DNA of 7,908 nt, taken from an uncultured Rhodocyclaceae bacterium. Its GTDB lineage: Bacteria > Pseudomonadota > Gammaproteobacteria > Burkholderiales > Rhodocyclaceae. The stretch is taken from the NCBI GenBank assembly GCA_903950295.1, contig CAJBAP010000492.1:1-7908 (forward strand). Direction: 5' to 3'. Made by a program: the position numbers and the translations under genes. Shown here piece by piece: positions 7,105 through 7,908 of the stretch (position 1 is its first letter; the number at the start of each line of letters is the position of its first letter). The notes under the pieces are model-generated. The model was given only the letters and a program-made list of their open reading frames with translations. It did not search any database and was not told where the DNA came from.

Positions 7105-7824
7105 TTAAACAGCAGCCTGGCTTGAACGACGCTTGGTCAGCAGACCACCCAGACCCAGCGCGGAGAGCATCAGCAGTCCGGCAGCAGGCAGAGGCACGGG
7201 CGCGAGGTAGAGTTGATCTTGTCCACTGCTACCATTTGCACGTATGAGGTTTAGAGCATGAACCCGACCACCGATATCAGACCATCCGTTAGAAACTGCA
7301 TTATTTGCAAGAGTGATTAGAGCTAGTGCAAGGGTGTTGCTGGTGCTTCCAATTTCATTTTCGAGCGTCCAGATCGCTTGTTGCATGGCGGTCGCATTGA
7401 GCGAGTCACTCGTCGCACTCCATCCGGCAGTACCACTCAGGGCGCTCGGGTTTTCCATAAAATTAGTGTAAAGGAAAGCCGTCTGCCCACTTATCGGGTC
7501 GTTATTTGTATTGGGGGTTTGGCCAGCCACCCCGCCATTGACGGCACCATAAGATATGCCACCTACTGTAAGTGTCTCGCCGTAAGAAAAGTTCTCGTTA
7601 TACTCAAGGCAGAACGTGGTGAACGAGCCTAGGTTTTGTGAGCCAGAGCCTTTATTGGTGAGCAGGTAGCCATCGTAGTTGTTTGATGGGCTGTTATCGT
7701 TAGTTAGAACGATTTTATTACCTACAGAAACACCAACAGAAGCAAAAGTACTCGCCATAGCACTCGAAGCAGCGAAAGTCGTGACTGCAGCAAACGCAAG
7801 GCCAAGCATAAGTCTGTTTTTCAT
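7105..7824 (-). CDS. Exported VPLPA-CTERM (PEP-CTERM class) sorting-domain protein with thioester-like motifs
   Basis: Predicted surface or extracellular protein of unknown function, 239 residues. MKNR plus a hydrophobic stretch ending AMA-S forms a Sec signal peptide (1-24). The C-terminus has VPLPA (210-214), a hydrophobic helix (about 215-229) and KRR (231-233), the three-part signal recognised by exosortases (VPLPA-CTERM subclass). The body is rich in Asn, Ser, Gly and Thr. FCLEY (71-75) and MQQAIW (147-152) resemble the Cys and Gln motifs of TQXA internal-thioester domains; Cys72 is the only cysteine. The start is ATG at 7824, not the in-frame GTG or ATG further upstream (frame open to 7863), because AAAGGGG lies 7 bases before it and the signal peptide begins there. 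GC content is well below that of the secretion genes. It converges on gspN, so no operon link is evident. No exosortase gene is in the window. Confidence 0.88.
   Translation of the reverse strand: MKNRLMLGLAFAAVTTFAASSAMASTFASVGVSVGNKIVLTNDNSPSNNYDGYLLTNKGSGSQNLGSFTTFCLEYNENFSYGETLTVGGISYGAVNGGVAGQTPNTNNDPISGQTAFLYTNFMENPSALSGTAGWSATSDSLNATAMQQAIWTLENEIGSTSNTLALALITLANNAVSNGWSDIGGRVHALNLIRANGSSGQDQLYLAPVPLPAAGLLMLSALGLGGLLTKRRSSQAAV
7126..7197 (-). other. VPLPA-CTERM exosortase sorting signal
   Basis: These codons encode residues 210-233 of the - strand protein: VPLPA, a Leu/Ala/Gly hydrophobic helix and a KRR basic cluster, followed by six residues. Known family members are cleaved near the VPxPA motif by a membrane exosortase. 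XrtD is the type named for VPLPA signals. Confidence 0.9.
7753..7824 (-). other. Sec signal peptide of the VPLPA-CTERM protein
   Basis: Residues 1-24: a basic start (Lys2, Arg4), a hydrophobic core (LMLGLAFAAVTTFAA) and an Ala-Met-Ala motif before Ser25, a standard signal peptidase I site. With the C-terminal signal it gives the two-ended topology expected for exosortase substrates. Confidence 0.85.
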
Positions 7825-7831
7825 GACTAAA

Positions 7832-7838
7832 CCCCTTT
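7832..7838 (-). promoter_or_regulatory. Ribosome binding site of the VPLPA-CTERM gene
   Basis: AAAGGGG on the - strand, 7 bases before the ATG at 7824. It decides the start: upstream in-frame candidates up to 7863 have no such site and would put 13 extra residues ahead of the signal peptide. Confidence 0.75.
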
Positions 7839-7869
7839 TAATTTTGAACCATTCTGAAACCATGCTCGT

Positions 7870-7898
7870 ACATTAAACAAGCTATGCAGTATCCGCAA
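7870..7898 (-). promoter_or_regulatory. Possible weak sigma-70 promoter of the VPLPA-CTERM gene
   Basis: On the - strand TTGCGG (7898-7893) and TAATGT (7875-7870) are separated by 17 bases, in an AT-rich leader about 45 bases before the start codon. The -10 match is poor (3 of 6), so this is a guess. No clear operator, riboswitch or sigma-54 site is seen in the 84 bases upstream of the gene. Confidence 0.2.
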
Positions 7899-7908
7899 TA
7901 AGCCGTTC

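Noticed and set aside
7378..7632. Plus-strand open frame inside the VPLPA-CTERM gene
   Set aside because: It is antisense to a gene with a signal peptide and a sorting signal, and shows no domain of its own.
7825..7863. Thirteen-codon extension of the - strand VPLPA-CTERM gene
   Set aside because: It would disrupt the signal peptide. The AAAGGGG site fits the ATG at 7824.
1..7908. CRISPR arrays, tRNA or rRNA genes, insertion sequences, attachment sites
   Set aside because: I saw no regularly spaced repeats, no transposase-like protein, no terminal inverted repeats and no tRNA-like cloverleaf. Genes fill nearly the whole window.

Overview
The window carries the 3' end of a general secretion pathway (type II secretion system, T2SS) operon on the + strand. 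It is followed by a convergent gene on the - strand for a secreted protein with an exosortase-type C-terminal sorting signal. The GC-rich secretion genes, their order (E-F-G-H-I-J-K-L-M-N) and the VPLPA-type C-terminal signal fit an environmental, Gram-negative (two-membrane) proteobacterium, probably beta or gamma. The sequence alone does not settle genus or class.

Positions 1-7039 hold ten tightly packed genes. They are the C-terminal third of the secretion ATPase gspE (cut by the window edge), the platform protein gspF, the major pseudopilin gspG, the minor pseudopilins gspH, gspI, gspJ and gspK, the inner-membrane assembly proteins gspL and gspM, and gspN. Six junctions are 4-base ATGA/GTGA overlaps (E/F, G/H, H/I, J/K, K/L, M/N) and one is an 11-base overlap (L/M). 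Only F/G and I/J have gaps (7 and 6 bases), so this is one transcript with strong translational coupling. All reading frames look intact and all family signatures are present: Walker B and tetracysteine in GspE, two T2SF repeats in GspF, prepilin leaders with Glu+5 in G/H/I/J and without it in K. Together the proteins build the ATPase-driven inner-membrane platform and the periplasmic pseudopilus that pushes folded proteins through an outer-membrane GspD pore. gspC and gspD are not in the window. They would be expected upstream or elsewhere.

Positions 7040-7104 are a short convergent intergenic region with a 10-bp-stem hairpin, T-rich on both sides, that probably terminates both transcripts.

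Positions 7105-7824 (- strand) encode a 239-residue exported protein. It has a Sec signal peptide, an Asn/Ser/Gly-rich body and a C-terminal VPLPA motif, hydrophobic helix and KRR, which is the hallmark of the VPLPA-CTERM/PEP-CTERM class processed by exosortases. Its body contains an FCLE segment and an MQQAIW segment that resemble the Cys and Gln motifs of internal-thioester (TQXA) surface domains. This is the most interesting thing in the window. The gene is clearly lower in GC than the secretion operon. Positions 7825-7908 are its upstream region, with a good ribosome binding site and at best a weak promoter.
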